This document shows positions 34,404-45,543 of a DNA stretch of 64,000 nt, piece by piece. This stretch comes from Hermetia illucens (Eukaryota; Arthropoda; Insecta; Diptera; Stratiomyidae): the NCBI RefSeq assembly GCF_905115235.1, contig NC_051852.1:118186027-118250026 (forward strand), given 5' to 3'. The notes beneath the pieces were generated by a model, which was not told where the DNA came from, did not search any database, and saw nothing but the letters and a program-made list of their open reading frames with translations. Both the position numbers and the translations under genes were made by a program. Numbering within the stretch: position 1 is the stretch's first letter; the number at the start of each line of letters is the position of its first letter.

Positions 34404-35450
34404 TCGCGCGGAGCTCGGCATTATCGCGATCTTCAAATTTAGCCAGAATGGAGATTCAGGCTATTATTGATGCCCAGCAGGAAAGGGTCGCAAAACTTGA
34501 AAGTGTGAGGGAGTCCCTAGTCAAAATCCGGCTCCACGCGCCAATTCTTTGGGAGTCATCTAATGGGGCGCAGATTGCACCCATGTCCAGCCCAGTATTA
34601 AACTCGGCGCGCTTAATTCTTGGGAGCGATGGAGTCCTGGCCCTTTATCCCTCGCTGTCGAGTAAAGCTCGATTGGTAAGATCTTACCAATTGCTTTGGA
34701 AGTTCCAGCGGTTTCAATAAATGAACAAACACTCCTCTCTTCTTTCACTAACACTTTATTGATCTTTTAATACTATACTAATTTTCCTTTTATTACACCA
34801 ACTTTCTAACTATTCTAGATTCTCGATCGCTCGTTTAATCTCGATTACTCCATTACTCCGTAGACTCCTAAAACTGCTAAAAAACAACTCTAATAAACTC
34901 CGAACTCCGATAAAACTCAATAAAAAAACTTCGAACTCCGATAAAAACCCGAACTCCGATAAAAACTCAATAAAACTCCCATCCATTTCCGCCTCGCTGC
35001 AGTTTAAATACCCTCGCCAAGTGCATTCGCAGCAGCCCGCAACTTACATTATTGCTCAGGTCAAGAAGCTTTGTTTGTAAGTTCCGATCAAACAAAAAAC
35101 AGTATACACAACAGTCAGCCGATGGGCGATGTCGTCAGAATATACTCATGTGCTATGGTGCTGGTGACGACATAGCTCAGTAGCAAGCCGGAACACGGAA
35201 TCGCTTGCAAGTTGCACATTAGCACATGGACAAGGTCGCTATTGTTTGTTGTGAAATTTGACCATTCAGCAACGTACGCTGACCTTGCAGCAATCACTGC
35301 CGGTGCTTGCTGACGATGCTGATGCGGACTTAGGCGATCGATAGCTTGTGGGAAATCGCTCAAACAGATACCGACGGCCGAGATCCCGCTTGTTCAGCCC
35401 CATAAACTGCCGGTATCGAGGTTCCCAGCCCCTGCACCGTCGCTTTACAC
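34404..35450. other. Unclassified, possibly LTR-element derived
   Basis: Holds a 90-residue plus-strand open frame (34,448-34,720, MEIQAIIDAQQERVAKLESV, coiled-coil-like start, no known family), a 20-bp perfect palindrome (34,672-34,691) and a short tandem array of CGAACTCCGATAAAA units (about 34,890-34,980). The minus strand has AATAAAGTGTTAG at about 34,757-34,745. Together these hint at the end of an unrecognised LTR-type element, but no repeat pair was found. Confidence 0.35.
34672..34691. repeat. 20-bp perfect palindrome
   Basis: ATTGGTAAGATCTTACCAAT is identical to its reverse complement and lies inside the short open frame 34,448-34,720. Confidence 0.9.
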
Positions 35451-36230
35451 ATTCTCTCTGCTTTCATGTTGGTTTTATGTTCTGGATATCCTTTCTGTAA
35501 TCATGTTCATTCACGAGCCAAAGATGAACAAACGCTTTGCCATGTACAATCTGAAAAAACTACATAAACACAAATTTACACATCAATAGGTATGTCCCCA
35601 TCTGCCACGTGGTGTCACATTTGATGGGAGATCTGCCAACCTCTTTTAGGTAGCCGAGCATCCTTGAGGGCATGATCAGTTTTAAAATCCCCTCCTAAAC
35701 CGTTCAGTAATGTAGAATTGGTTAAAATTTTATATCGACATTTTGGATACGGTGCAACGACTTTAAGTGCATGGTCACTGTGACGCATCAGGAATCATTT
35801 CTGGTATTAAAAACGACTCCGGATTTTTTTAGATGAAAGCGTCAAGCGCGATGGTCTGGTCCGAGTGCTCACTATTGAGCCTGTCCCTCACCTTACAGAA
35901 TCGATGATTTATTAACATTTTTGTGTGGCGAAAAAGTTTATTTCATAAATTTAATCCTCTGTTTTAATTTCCAAAATATATACGGAGATATCCTGGCTTT
36001 GGATAAATGCTTAAAATTTATACAAGGCTCTTAAAGGTTGCCTCCAATAGATGTTATCTATTCTACTTTTGATTTTGATTATATTTACAATATGACCATG
36101 TGACCTTCTAAAGAAAGCTTCCTGAGCTGAGGTTCAGTCAAACAGTCCGATCGATTTCATCTCCGTCATGAAAGAAATGGGTTAGAATTCCAGGCAGATC
36201 AATAAACACCGAAAAATTCTCAAAAAAATT
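35450..36230. other. Downstream flank of Gal-3, no gene
   Basis: No supported coding frame. A minus-strand AATAAA at 35,937-35,942, about 290 bases past the Gal-3 stop, could serve as its poly(A) signal, with low certainty. Confidence 0.4.
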
Positions 36231-36784
36231 TCAATGCCCAACATAATAGAGTTTAGTGTCTCCAGAAATATGGATATATGAAATTCGATGTATCGGAATT
36301 CGATGCATGTATTCGCAAAAGTCGCTGCCATTTACACGAATGGTGAATCCGTTAAATCCAGCTACTATTTCAATATCACAGGGCAAGCCAGGCATTATTG
36401 GGCAACCACCGTATCGCTCTTCAGGACCCCATTTCATATGCTTGAAAATATTCCGGACAACAGCTTGCTGTTGAGGCCACACGCCTAGGCGAAGTGCGAT
36501 ATCATCTTGACCACAAACGGGACCACATTGCAAATCAATGGTGAAGTTATTCGAACTTTGATGAATGACGCCTCGAACCACTAGTTTAGATTCGGCATGT
36601 ATACCACCAGGAATGAGGGACGAAAACGGAACACTCTGGAATACAGAAGAAAAACTAGAATTAAGGCTGGGAACTTATTTGATTGTCCACTCCACATGAC
36701 ACGAATGATTTAGGTTCAAAATTCACTCTTATATCCAATTTCAGAATCTGAACTTACTGGACGATCTGCGAGAATAGAATACAT
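36231..36784 (-). CDS. Gal-3: tail-less galectin with altered sugar site
   Basis: Spliced galectin-like protein of 143 residues. Exons (minus) are 36,784-36,758 (MYSILADRP) and 36,635-36,231; the single GT-AG intron is 122 bases, phase 0. The fold is clear: VPF...IPGG at 11-20, DLQCGP at 43-48, VVRN at 68-71, KWGPEERYGGCP from 77, then FCEYMHRIP and the final ISYIHISGDTKLYYVGH. Positions that contact galactose in galectins read R58, G60 and W62 instead of His, Asn/Ser and Arg, while N71, W78, E81 and R83 are kept. Classical beta-galactoside binding is therefore doubtful; it may bind another ligand or act without sugar. It has no linker, glycine segment or His tail. It is closest to Gal-4 (same exon sizes, shared GPEERYGGCPI and C-terminus), which lies about 16 kb away in opposite orientation. 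Confidence 0.9.
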
Positions 36785-36862
36785 TTTCACCTGAGCTCGA
36801 ATTACCGTCGGACGGAATCTAGTTTATGATGGCTCAAGAATTCCTCTACTAAAAGGTATACT

Positions 36863-36880
36863 CAGAAGTAATCTTATCGG
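36863..36880 (-). promoter_or_regulatory. GATA-type motif upstream of Gal-3
   Basis: The minus strand reads CCGATAAGATTACTTCTG, 79 bases upstream of the ATG. It is followed by AGTATACC where Gal-4 has a proper TATAAAAG, so the TATA element is degenerate here. Confidence 0.65.
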
Positions 36881-37166
36881 AGGTGGATAGTGCATAACAC
36901 TTGAAAACCACGCCACTTATCACATTTCGTAGGGTATGTATCAAGTGGAAATAGCTAGCTGTTGCACATCTGAATAAAAATAAATAAGTTTTTCTACTCA
37001 AAGCCAGATATCTTCAAAGGAAGAAAATCCTTCACAATGTAGTTAACAAATATTAAGGAGACCATTTTTAATTATGTGGAAAAAAACCCGCTTCGATCGC
37101 AGGGTAAAGTCTCCTCTAACTAGCATCCATCAATCCCCTTTTTCGATTTCCACACTTAACACTTAA

Positions 37167-37412
37167 CAAGTCGGGAAACCAGAAGCTGGACGCCTTAGGT
37201 ATGAAACGTTTTGTTTATTTCTTATATATAAATATTTGAGGAAATATTTGGTCCATTTGTACCTAGTACGTAATGTATATGCGTGTATTATTACAGAATA
37301 TTCACTTCATCGTGATGCTGACATTTGAAGTCTTAAAATTTGCACTAAATCGACGATTTTGACCAACTACAACCATGCAAGTAATAATGCGATTTCCACC
37401 AAACTTGGTAGT
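37167..37412 (-). repeat. Palindrome-ended GTCY repeat, end fragment
   Basis: On the minus strand it contains the 3' end of the 23,788-24,624 element (GCGTCCAGCTTCTGGTTTCC, then CGACTT) and, further in, TTCATACCTAAGG and CCACCAAACTTGGT-type body sequence. The palindrome and microsatellite are absent. Confidence 0.65.
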
Positions 37413-37434
37413 TAAGTTTAATTTAGTTTAGTGG

Positions 37435-40400
37435 GGAGAGCCGCAGCTCCAAGTACTCAGACCTTTATTAGGCCCATTGCACTATCCCCGGAGATCACCT
37501 ATTCATTGGCCTCTCGCCGACGGCGTTCGCAGGATTTCGCGAATCTGAGGGCACTGGTCAGAGATAGAGAATGCGCAGACTCTTCACTGAACCAAACCAA
37601 GGTATCTTCGCCTGAGGTCTGAGTAGGCCGGCAGCTGCATACGAAGTGCAGGGCCGTCTCTTCTTCCTCCTCAGATTCGCTGCATATGGCCGAGACTACT
37701 ACTCCGACTTTTCTATGTCACAGTTTAAAGGGCAGTATCCCGTTAGAATCCCTACTAAGGCTATCATGTCCCACTTCTTAAGGGACAACAAAAATGACGC
37801 ACTAGCGGCCCCGGGTTCCTTCTAAATTTTCCCATGTGGCAGAAGTTCAAATTTCTCCATTCGGCTGTGTGAATCCTTGCCATTTCCCTCTTCAGAGTAG
37901 ACTTGACAGAAGATGACCGGATGCCAAAAGCTGATTCTGGCACCACCATTGTAGATTCAGAACTTTTGCGAGTCATTCTGTCAGCTTCCTCATTACCAGC
38001 GATATTTGAGTGCCCTGGCATCAGGAACGTTTCATTCAGTCAGCCAATTTTCAGCAGCACCTGATGAAAACTTCACACCAACTGGGTTGATATGTAGTTG
38101 CTCTCTAGTGCTGATAATGCTGCCCGACTATTGGAGCAGATTCGAATGATGCGACCGCTCCATTTTTACCGCAAACATTCTTCTGCTGCCAATAAAATGG
38201 CGATACATCGGGCCAGTTCCATAATCGGATTTCCCGAGAACATCCTTGTACCCGATCCGTTTTCCATGACTGACCCGTCGATGAAGATTATTAAGTCTGT
38301 AATCCTAAAAGATTCGTGGCCATTTGTCGACCATTCTTCTCTTTTGGTGTTTACGAGGGAGTAGGTCTTTTCGAAGGCGAATCTGGAAACCGAATGATCA
38401 ACGGGGATCAGAGCCATCCGATTTTTGCCACGGAATTTCCAGATGGACTCATGACCGTATGATTGGCTGCTTTTCCACTCTCCAATAGTGTCAAGCCTAC
38501 GTGCGTCGTTAGCTGATTTTCATGGATGGATGGATGGTAAATTTAAAATAGCTTGGCCACCGCTGGCGTACTACTCATTCCTACGTAATACTTAGGTAAC
38601 AGAGCCTCTGAATTACGGATGTATACACCCAATGAATCTGTTTTGGTGAAAGTCCCCAGGTCTTATCTTACCGCAGTCCTACAGCACCAGAGCAATCTGC
38701 ATGATTTTTGGTGTTGTTCCTGGATATGGTGCTTCCAACTTAACTTGAAGCTGAGATGTATGCCAAAATATTTGACTTTTTGTATCATCATGAGTCCATT
38801 ATGGAGGCACCAACTGTGGATTACATACAGTGTTGCATTCAGACGGGTGCATAATGTGCCCGAAAACTTGCTGATAATTATTACGGCTAGATCATCGGCA
38901 AATGCTTGTGTGAAGACCTTTGTGGCCTTCAGGAGCCAAAGCAACGTGTCCGCAACCAGGAGCGATAACTGAAGAGAGCGAGCTCCTCCCTGTGGGCAAC
39001 CCCTAAGACACCCTGCCTCAATATGTGGATCTCTCTTCACTCTAGTATGTGAAGGATCCAACTGATTAACAGCAGATCGATGCCATGCTGTCTTTCCGGG
39101 TTACAAATCGCCTCGAATGAGGCATAATTGAATGCGCCTTCAATGTTCATAAATGCGTCTTAACCATATCTTTTATCAGACATTGCCTTTTCAGTTTTTG
39201 CAGTTAGTTCATGGAATGCTATCCCCATGAATTGGCCTTTCTGCTGGCATGTTGCCTAGAATGAAGTGTCCACTTAGGGATATATGTATCCCTTATCAAC
39301 CGATTACTAATCTGTCCAGTCCCTTTAGCAGAAAGGAAGTTACACTAATCAGTCGGAAGTTTTTTGCGTTTGTGTAGGTACATTTTCTTGGTTTGGGAAA
39401 AAATATCACCTTCAGATTTCGCCAGCTGGTTGGAATATAAGCGCGTGCTAGACAAACGGAATATATTCCGACGGTGTAGTCCTAGGGCATCCATGCCCTC
39501 TATTACTGCAGCAGGACTAATGCCATCCGGACCTGCAGACTTGTATCTGTCTAACGAGTTAAATGCCCATTTCACTCGTTCCAGTGAGACTACTTTCCAC
39601 CCCACAGTCCAATCTTCCGGTTGAGGGCTATATGTTTCTGTCGGCTCCGAGATGAGATTTTGCCTGAGAAGTACACTTCAAGCAAATAGTATATCGTTTC
39701 CTCATTTGCTTTCTGTGTACCTCCTGTAAACATAAATAACCCAATTCCTGGCTACGTTCTTTGACAAGGATCCGCTTTAGCTTTGAGGTTGCCTTAAGAT
39801 AGTTGGTCTCTTCGCAAAAGCGTCTGCATGATGATGCTTTGGTCGACCTTATGCTCTTCGTTAGAAAGTTCTGAGCCTTTGTGTACCGAATCCAACAAGC
39901 GACTGAATCAGACTTTAGAGCTCGGTTGAGGAGCACTCTTATTGTTCTCCTCTGCCTAGGAAATCCGAGTGGCACCATGGCGTTTTACCTTTCCTTGGCA
40001 TCGAAAGCTTCTCTCATGCTGGTAGCGATCATCTGGGTTGTTTTCTGGATTGCAGCAATGGCTTTGATGCGTCTCCCAGGGATCGTACCTCAGGCGCTCA
40101 GTTTTCTTTTATCTGCCTAGCATGGATTCCGAAATAGAGTGGTTGGAGGTAGATCCTTACCAATTACCCAATCTAAGCGCCAGTGTTCCGAGAGCCTGAT
40201 ATCGTTTGATACTTTCCACTCTCCGACAAGAGCCGCAATGTCAAGGGATGCCACCATGATGTCAATGACCTCTGCCTGACCACGTTGAAGAAAGTGGGTT
40301 CATTACCCAAATTGAGTATCTGCAATTCGGTTCCTACCGGATACTTAAGTAGTCTCGATCCTCTCCCGTCGATATTGGAACTTCCTCAGCATATATGGTA

Positions 40401-41770
40401 AGCGTTAAAATCACAATCTGCTACTATTCCCACGGCTTTACTTTTGGCATATTGGTTAGCTCTGATGAATGTTTAACTAGAAACTTCGTCTACATTATAA
40501 GGGAAATAAGCAGAGCACCATGGTCAATTTGATCGTTGCGGTGTCGTCACCACTTAGGTTGTTAAGCAAGATAGCTTGCAAGTCTTTTGAAACCACCATA
40601 CAGGAGGTCATCACAACCGATAACAGCTGCGATGATGAAATTCGCGCATGGTTGTTGGCAGCCAACAGAGCCTATTTCAGCTTACAAAAACTATTTCAGT
40701 CGAAAAGTCTCACCATAGAGTCAAAGCTCTTACTGTACAAGACAATGATCTCGCCAGTCCTCATGTATTCCTTGGAGACTTCGGTTTTTAGCAAGAAGAA
40801 TTGCAAACTCTTGACCGCGTTCGAGAGAAAAATCCTCTGAAGAATTTTTGGCCCCTTACATGAGGATGGACGATTCCGTAGCCTTCATAACGACGAAATC
40901 TATAAGCGATACCATGACCGTCTGGTTGTGGATAAAATCCGGCTCACGGTGGGTTGGTCACTTAATCCGTATGGGCGAGGATGATCCCACCCGGAATGTC
41001 TTTAAGGGCAATATCTATGATAGAAAAAGAAGACGAGGCAGACCCTGCCTGAGATGGAACGATGGCGTAGTTCAGGACGCCAGACAGCTTTTAGGGAGCA
41101 AAACTGGGATGTCCGGAGTTCCTTATTATGGCAAGCCTAGACCGGATACCGGGTACCGGTTGTTGCGTGGTTGATGTTGATACAGGAGCGGGGTCTTTCA
41201 CTTCCGTTGACATACAACAAGTCAGTTTAACAGTTTAAGCCCCTAATTTCCCCACCAACAACCCATGGTTCTTGTATGTGGTATATACATGTCTTGCAGT
41301 TATTGATCCGACGACTGCACTAGTCGCGGCAATGCTGCAAATTTATCTGAGAGATGTGGCATCTCATCTGCGCTTTTTATAAAGATACTGTGGGCTGCAC
41401 GTCCCTTCGATGGTTTTAGGAGCTGACACTTGTAATGCGATGGTCCCAAGCCCGCAGTAGAGCCGGCAACCCGTTTGTTCCCAAATCTTCTTAATATCCG
41501 AGTCAGAAACGTCGGTATTGATTAAAGTTCCCGGCGTATGGGTTCTTCCCCCTGCCTTGCTCCAGGTAGAGATGTTGGGGTTCTGATCTCCTGAAATTAC
41601 CTCCTCTTTTGAAAGCCAAAGAAAGCACTTTCTAAACGATGGTAGCTCGGAAAACCTCTTCAGGGTCAGTCGCGCTCCCTCCCACACATCGTTGAAGGAT
41701 GAGCAGCACTCTCTAAGCCGTTCGTTTGTGCTTTCGTCGGCAAAGTTTATCCGTAGCATCTTACGGTATA
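37435..41770 (-). mobile_element. LOA/I-type LINE with RNase H, interrupted
   Basis: Minus-strand LINE in order. ORF1 lies at 41,759-41,364 with a DUF4780-like domain (RINFADEST...WEGARLTLKRFSELPSF, then EQTGCRLYCGLGTIALQV). Endonuclease remains lie at 40,500-40,140. The pre-RT region lies at 39,978-39,345 (KWAFNSLDRYKSAGPDGISP). The RT lies at 39,061-38,663 (GCPQGGARS..., AFADDLAVII, KVKYFGIHLSFKLSWKHHI). RNase H lies at 38,417-37,764 (IFIDGSVMENGSGTRMF, then MPGHSNIAGNEEADRM). A Cys-containing tail lies near 37,700. FADD and RNase H motifs are legible but the frames are broken. Another LINE piece (40,580-41,195) lies inside it in opposite orientation. Confidence 0.8.
40580..41195 (+). mobile_element. 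LINE ORF2 C-terminus, copy 2
   Basis: Same family as 12,150-13,130: NSCDDEIRAW...AANRAYFSLQKLFQ, LTIESKLLLYKTMISPVLMY, FGPLHEDGRFRS, VVDKIRL, and GHLIRMGEDDPTRNVFKGNI with RKRRRGRPCLRWNDGV. It is broken by stops and small frame changes. It lies inside a minus-strand LINE, between that element's ORF1 and endonuclease remains, so it inserted later or marks a rearrangement. Confidence 0.8.
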
Positions 41771-42040
41771 TACCTACCGACTCAAAGCGTAGTGTAATCC
41801 CTTATAAGCATGCAGTCCTTACAGCTTGGAGGGGTTTCCTCCTTAGCTACAAAAACTGCTCTGTATTGTAACCGGAAGGATCAGTGTCGTCATGCAAGAC
41901 CCATCCATCGGCTACGATAGCGTTGGCTGCAAATGAAGACTAAGCCTTTCCCAGTCGAGCCTCCTTTTGCAGCCATTTGAGCCGAAGATTTGGGATCGTC
42001 AGAAGGCCGGTTTGCCCTTAGCCGCAGACGATCCTTTCCC
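41770..42040. other. No recognised feature
   Basis: A short stretch between the LINE ORF1 and the Penelope-like element. It may hold upstream parts of either, and nothing is assigned. Confidence 0.35.
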
Positions 42041-43078
42041 TTCAACATTGGCACAACTGTACCGTAAATCGAGCCCTCAAAGAAGCCAGTACGATATTCA
42101 AAGATATAACTAAATTAAGAATGCCAAATCCATCATTACCACGCATCAGATGCCAGCCCAAGATACATAAGGAAGGACACGAAATTCGTGAGATAATCGC
42201 CGACTCCAATTCACCAACTTTCAAAATTGCAAAATGGTTAGTCCAAGAATTTTCAGCCCTGGGAAACACATTGAGCAAACATGCAATAAGGAACACGAGT
42301 GAACCCACCAGCAAGCTATAAGAAGCAGGGCACATAAACACAAACGAAATGATGGTATCATTCGATGTTAAATCCTTGTTCCCAAACACACCGATCAAAC
42401 CAGCTATTCACCAACTAGAAGTTTGGCTGAATAAATTGAACAACACAATAGATTGGAGGGCCAAAGTGAGACAATACACTAAATTGGCATCACTATGTAT
42501 GGGTGAAAATTATTTCACATTTCGTGAGAAATTCTATAAAACCACAGCAGGAGTCTCCATGGGCAACCCAATGTCACCACTGGTGACGGGAAAGTTTATG
42601 GCATACGTGGAATCAATCATCGAAGAAAAGGAGATAATGCCAAGGATTTGGTTCACATATGTTGATGATATATTTGCCATAGTTGAAAAGGACAAGGTCG
42701 ACAACACGTTAACAGAAATCAATAGGATACACCCGAAGATCCAATTAACAATAGAAAAGGAAGAACATGAATCTCTACCATTTTTGGACCTACGAGTAAC
42801 AAACAATATCGGAAAACTCGAATTCGAGATATACAGGAAACCAACGGCAACCCAAAGAACGATACCAGCAACTTCGGCTCATACCGCAACACAAAAAATG
42901 GCTGCCTACAATTCAATGGTACACCGTCTCTAAACATACCCTTAAACAAGGATGGCTTCCATAAAGAAAGAATGTTCATACTTGATACAGCAATCAAGAA
43001 TGGTTACACGGTCGAAATTATCGAAAAACTGATTAAGAGAAAGCAAGACCAGATATGGAAGCCGAGCAAGAAAGCACT

Positions 43079-43384
43079 AATTACGTGTTCGGACCAAGCG
43101 GGAAGGTTTTTAAAAACACACGATTTATTATTCACTATAAAACTTTATTTCACACACAAAATTTAACTAAATGTAAGTAATCCGAATGAATTTTAGAGAC
43201 TGGTCACCGGAGGTTACGTTCCACCTATATTTATTATACATAATTTGCTGATCTTGCGTCTGGACTTTGGAATGAAGTATTTGCTGATGTGCATTTTGTG
43301 TTTCCCACGTTTTCAAGAAATTGTCTAATGTTGCACATTGCGGTTTCATATTCTAATGGGTCAGATGCAGACGGATACGTAACT
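43079..43384 (-). repeat. 3' LTR of the errantivirus-type element
   Basis: 306 bp, no difference seen by eye from the copy at 50,588-50,893. The env-like frame ends inside it. Confidence 0.93.
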
Positions 43385-44802
43385 TCCCCCTCCCTTCTCT
43401 TTGAATTCTCCTGAATTCGATTTTCTACTTGAACTTTACAAACTTTACTATTTCGTTTAAGGTAAGCAAATATTCCAAAAATTGCAAATACAATTACAAA
43501 AACAAAACCAATATTAATACCATATGTGATTTTTCTATGAACTTGGAGTTCTTCAATTTTATGTATGTTTTCAGCATTATATAATATAATATCATCCAAA
43601 GTAAGTTTATCTGTGAAATTTTGATTTATTTGATTGGTTGGGTAGAAAAAACGGTCTTGACTTTTCTCTTTTATGTTAGAAAAATAGTGATCGAGAATTT
43701 TAACTTGACAATTACTGAAATGTAATAATTGATTTCCGGACAAAATTAATTTTCTTGAATCACAATTTTGAATTATTTCCAATTGTTTGGCATTCTTAAT
43801 TAGAATCGTTTCTGTATCTAATTCTAATATTTCTGTATTTAAATTTTTTATAAGATTACAATTTTGCTTGTACATACAATGTTTACTTATACTAAGTTCG
43901 TTCAAGTATTTAAGTTTTTCATATTTGTATACAGAATTGTTAAGACTAAATACAATTTCGTTTGGGTAATCTATTTCCTTATTTTGGTCATTTGGTACAG
44001 GTATAACCATTTTCAATTGGACTGTTATATATTCTTTTGGTATTTTAATTGCAAATAATAACAAATTGTTTTCTGATTTGGCTACTCCAACTTTAACGTA
44101 AGCTAATTTATTTAAATTAATTTCATATTTTTGGATTTCTTCGTCAGTGAGGATACCTGGATGCAATAAACCGTACCTAGTGGAGGCAATGTTATCTTGA
44201 ATATGTTCGATTCTACTTTTGATTATCTGAATTTTAAACATTTGATCATAAAAATGGTTATTTGCCATTGAAAGGTTATTAATTCTATTCAAAATAATTT
44301 CCCGGTCTCTTTTAACTATTTCTTTGAGCTGTTTAAACGTTTCACTATAGTTTTTATTAATTTCAACTTGCTGATTAATTGTACTGATTAAGTTATGGGT
44401 ATTTAAATCAAGTGTCTTTAGGTGATCGTCGATGTCTTGTCTGTCTTGTGCGTCCATTGTTCCAAATAGCCATTTTTGGGTATTTCCTACTAAATTAATA
44501 AGTCCACGTTTATGTCTCGTTTCCTGAGGTATAAGGGTTCTAACTTTGTTTGTCAAATGTCTGAGTTCTGTGAGTATTAAGTCCTTATGTTGTCCGTCTA
44601 AATTTTCTGCGTTCGTCCTAAAGTCAGTTATCAGGTCCAAAATTTCGGTGGTGTTGATAACGTGAAGTATTATGTTTGTTTTGGAGACGATGTCAGTTTT
44701 GTCTAGTTGAATTTCTGCAAACCCTGTCTGCTCTTTAATTTCGTGAATATTCAATAATCCTTTCGCTGGATTAATCCAACTGAATAGTATCAGTAATGCC
44801 AT
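43234..44802 (-). CDS. Env-like frame of the errantivirus-type element
   Basis: A 522-residue frame downstream of pol. It has an N-terminal hydrophobic segment, a basic site followed by a GLINLVG...LFGTMDAQD block, and a C-terminal transmembrane segment. These features are shared with errantivirus Env and the baculovirus F-type fusion family. In this family env is normally expressed from a spliced RNA. It is recorded as a part of the element only. Confidence 0.85.
   Translation of the reverse strand: MALLILFSWINPAKGLLNIHEIKEQTGFAEIQLDKTDIVSKTNIILHVINTTEILDLITDFRTNAENLDGQHKDLILTELRHLTNKVRTLIPQETRHKRGLINLVGNTQKWLFGTMDAQDRQDIDDHLKTLDLNTHNLISTINQQVEINKNYSETFKQLKEIVKRDREIILNRINNLSMANNHFYDQMFKIQIIKSRIEHIQDNIASTRYGLLHPGILTDEEIQKYEINLNKLAYVKVGVAKSENNLLLFAIKIPKEYITVQLKMVIPVPNDQNKEIDYPNEIVFSLNNSVYKYEKLKYLNELSISKHCMYKQNCNLIKNLNTEILELDTETILIKNAKQLEIIQNCDSRKLILSGNQLLHFSNCQVKILDHYFSNIKEKSQDRFFYPTNQINQNFTDKLTLDDIILYNAENIHKIEELQVHRKITYGINIGFVFVIVFAIFGIFAYLKRNSKVCKVQVENRIQENSKRREGEVTYPSASDPLEYETAMCNIRQFLENVGNTKCTSANTSFQSPDARSANYV
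43385..43402 (-). other. Polypurine tract
   Basis: The minus strand reads AAAGAGAAGGGAGGGGGA directly before the 3' LTR, the position expected for plus-strand priming. Confidence 0.85.
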
Positions 44803-44883
44803 GATAATCTGCAGGTTTGTGGTATTATTAGTATAATGATTATTGGGACTACTTAAGACTAATTTTTAGGAGAAGATAAAAAC

Positions 44884-45543
44884 TTATAATAATAGTTTTC
44901 CTTCGGTAATCTCTAAGATCATTCTTTTTCTTAGGTCTGGAATGTTATTTTGTGAAAAGGTTATTTCGCTATTCCTTGCGATGTACTCTGCAATCATGCA
45001 GCTGAATACCCCACAATCACTGCTATTTGATTGGCGAGGACAATCTACTACATTTTCTTTAATAAATGGAGGTGAATCTAATGGTAGTTTTCTTTTATCT
45101 AGGGATTCTTCTTTCATATATTCTTCCAAGGAATCTAAAAGTTGAGAATTTGGTGATCCCAAGGAGTCATAATACTTAATTGTTTTGTTATTTAAGTTTA
45201 TGATCGCCATACACCAATGAATGTTATTTACATGAACAGGTACTAATATGATATCATATGCGAAGATATCAACATTTCGAGTCCATCTACGAACTGCATT
45301 ATAGCCGGAATTTAAAAGGCGTGGAGCAAAAAATGTGTCCATCACATAGATTTTTGGGAGATTTTTAGAACTTTGTTGTTCGTTGCGTTCTGCTATTAAT
45401 TTTAGATACATGTTAATTATATTGTCATTAAGCCATGACTGATCTATAAGTGTCCTAAGATCTCGTCGACTTATGTCTATTTTAAATTTGGATTTAATAA
45501 TTTCGTCTAGAGGACCTTCGTTTAATATTTTTTCGATTATTTC
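44884..45543 (-). other. Ulp1/SENP-like (C48) domain at the Pol C-terminus
   Basis: About residues 1060-1278 of the pol frame. Visible motifs are a WLNDNIIN block (W1096), YVMDTFF, GYNAVRRWTRNVDIF, ILVPVHVNNIHW (H1168), YYDSLG (D1185), Q1230 and SSDCGVF (C1236). H-to-D spacing is 17, D-to-C is 51, and Q lies 6 residues before C, essentially as in human SENP1 (17, 53, 6, from memory). All catalytic positions of SUMO proteases are present. The similarity is closest in style to animal SENP1/Ulp1, so capture from a host gene is the simplest inference. I do not know this domain as a normal part of errantivirus Pol. Confidence 0.88.

Noticed and set aside
34448-34720. Start of the BEL/Pao element gag
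   Set aside because: The sequence does not resemble BEL gag starts, and it lies downstream of the BEL fossil rather than upstream.
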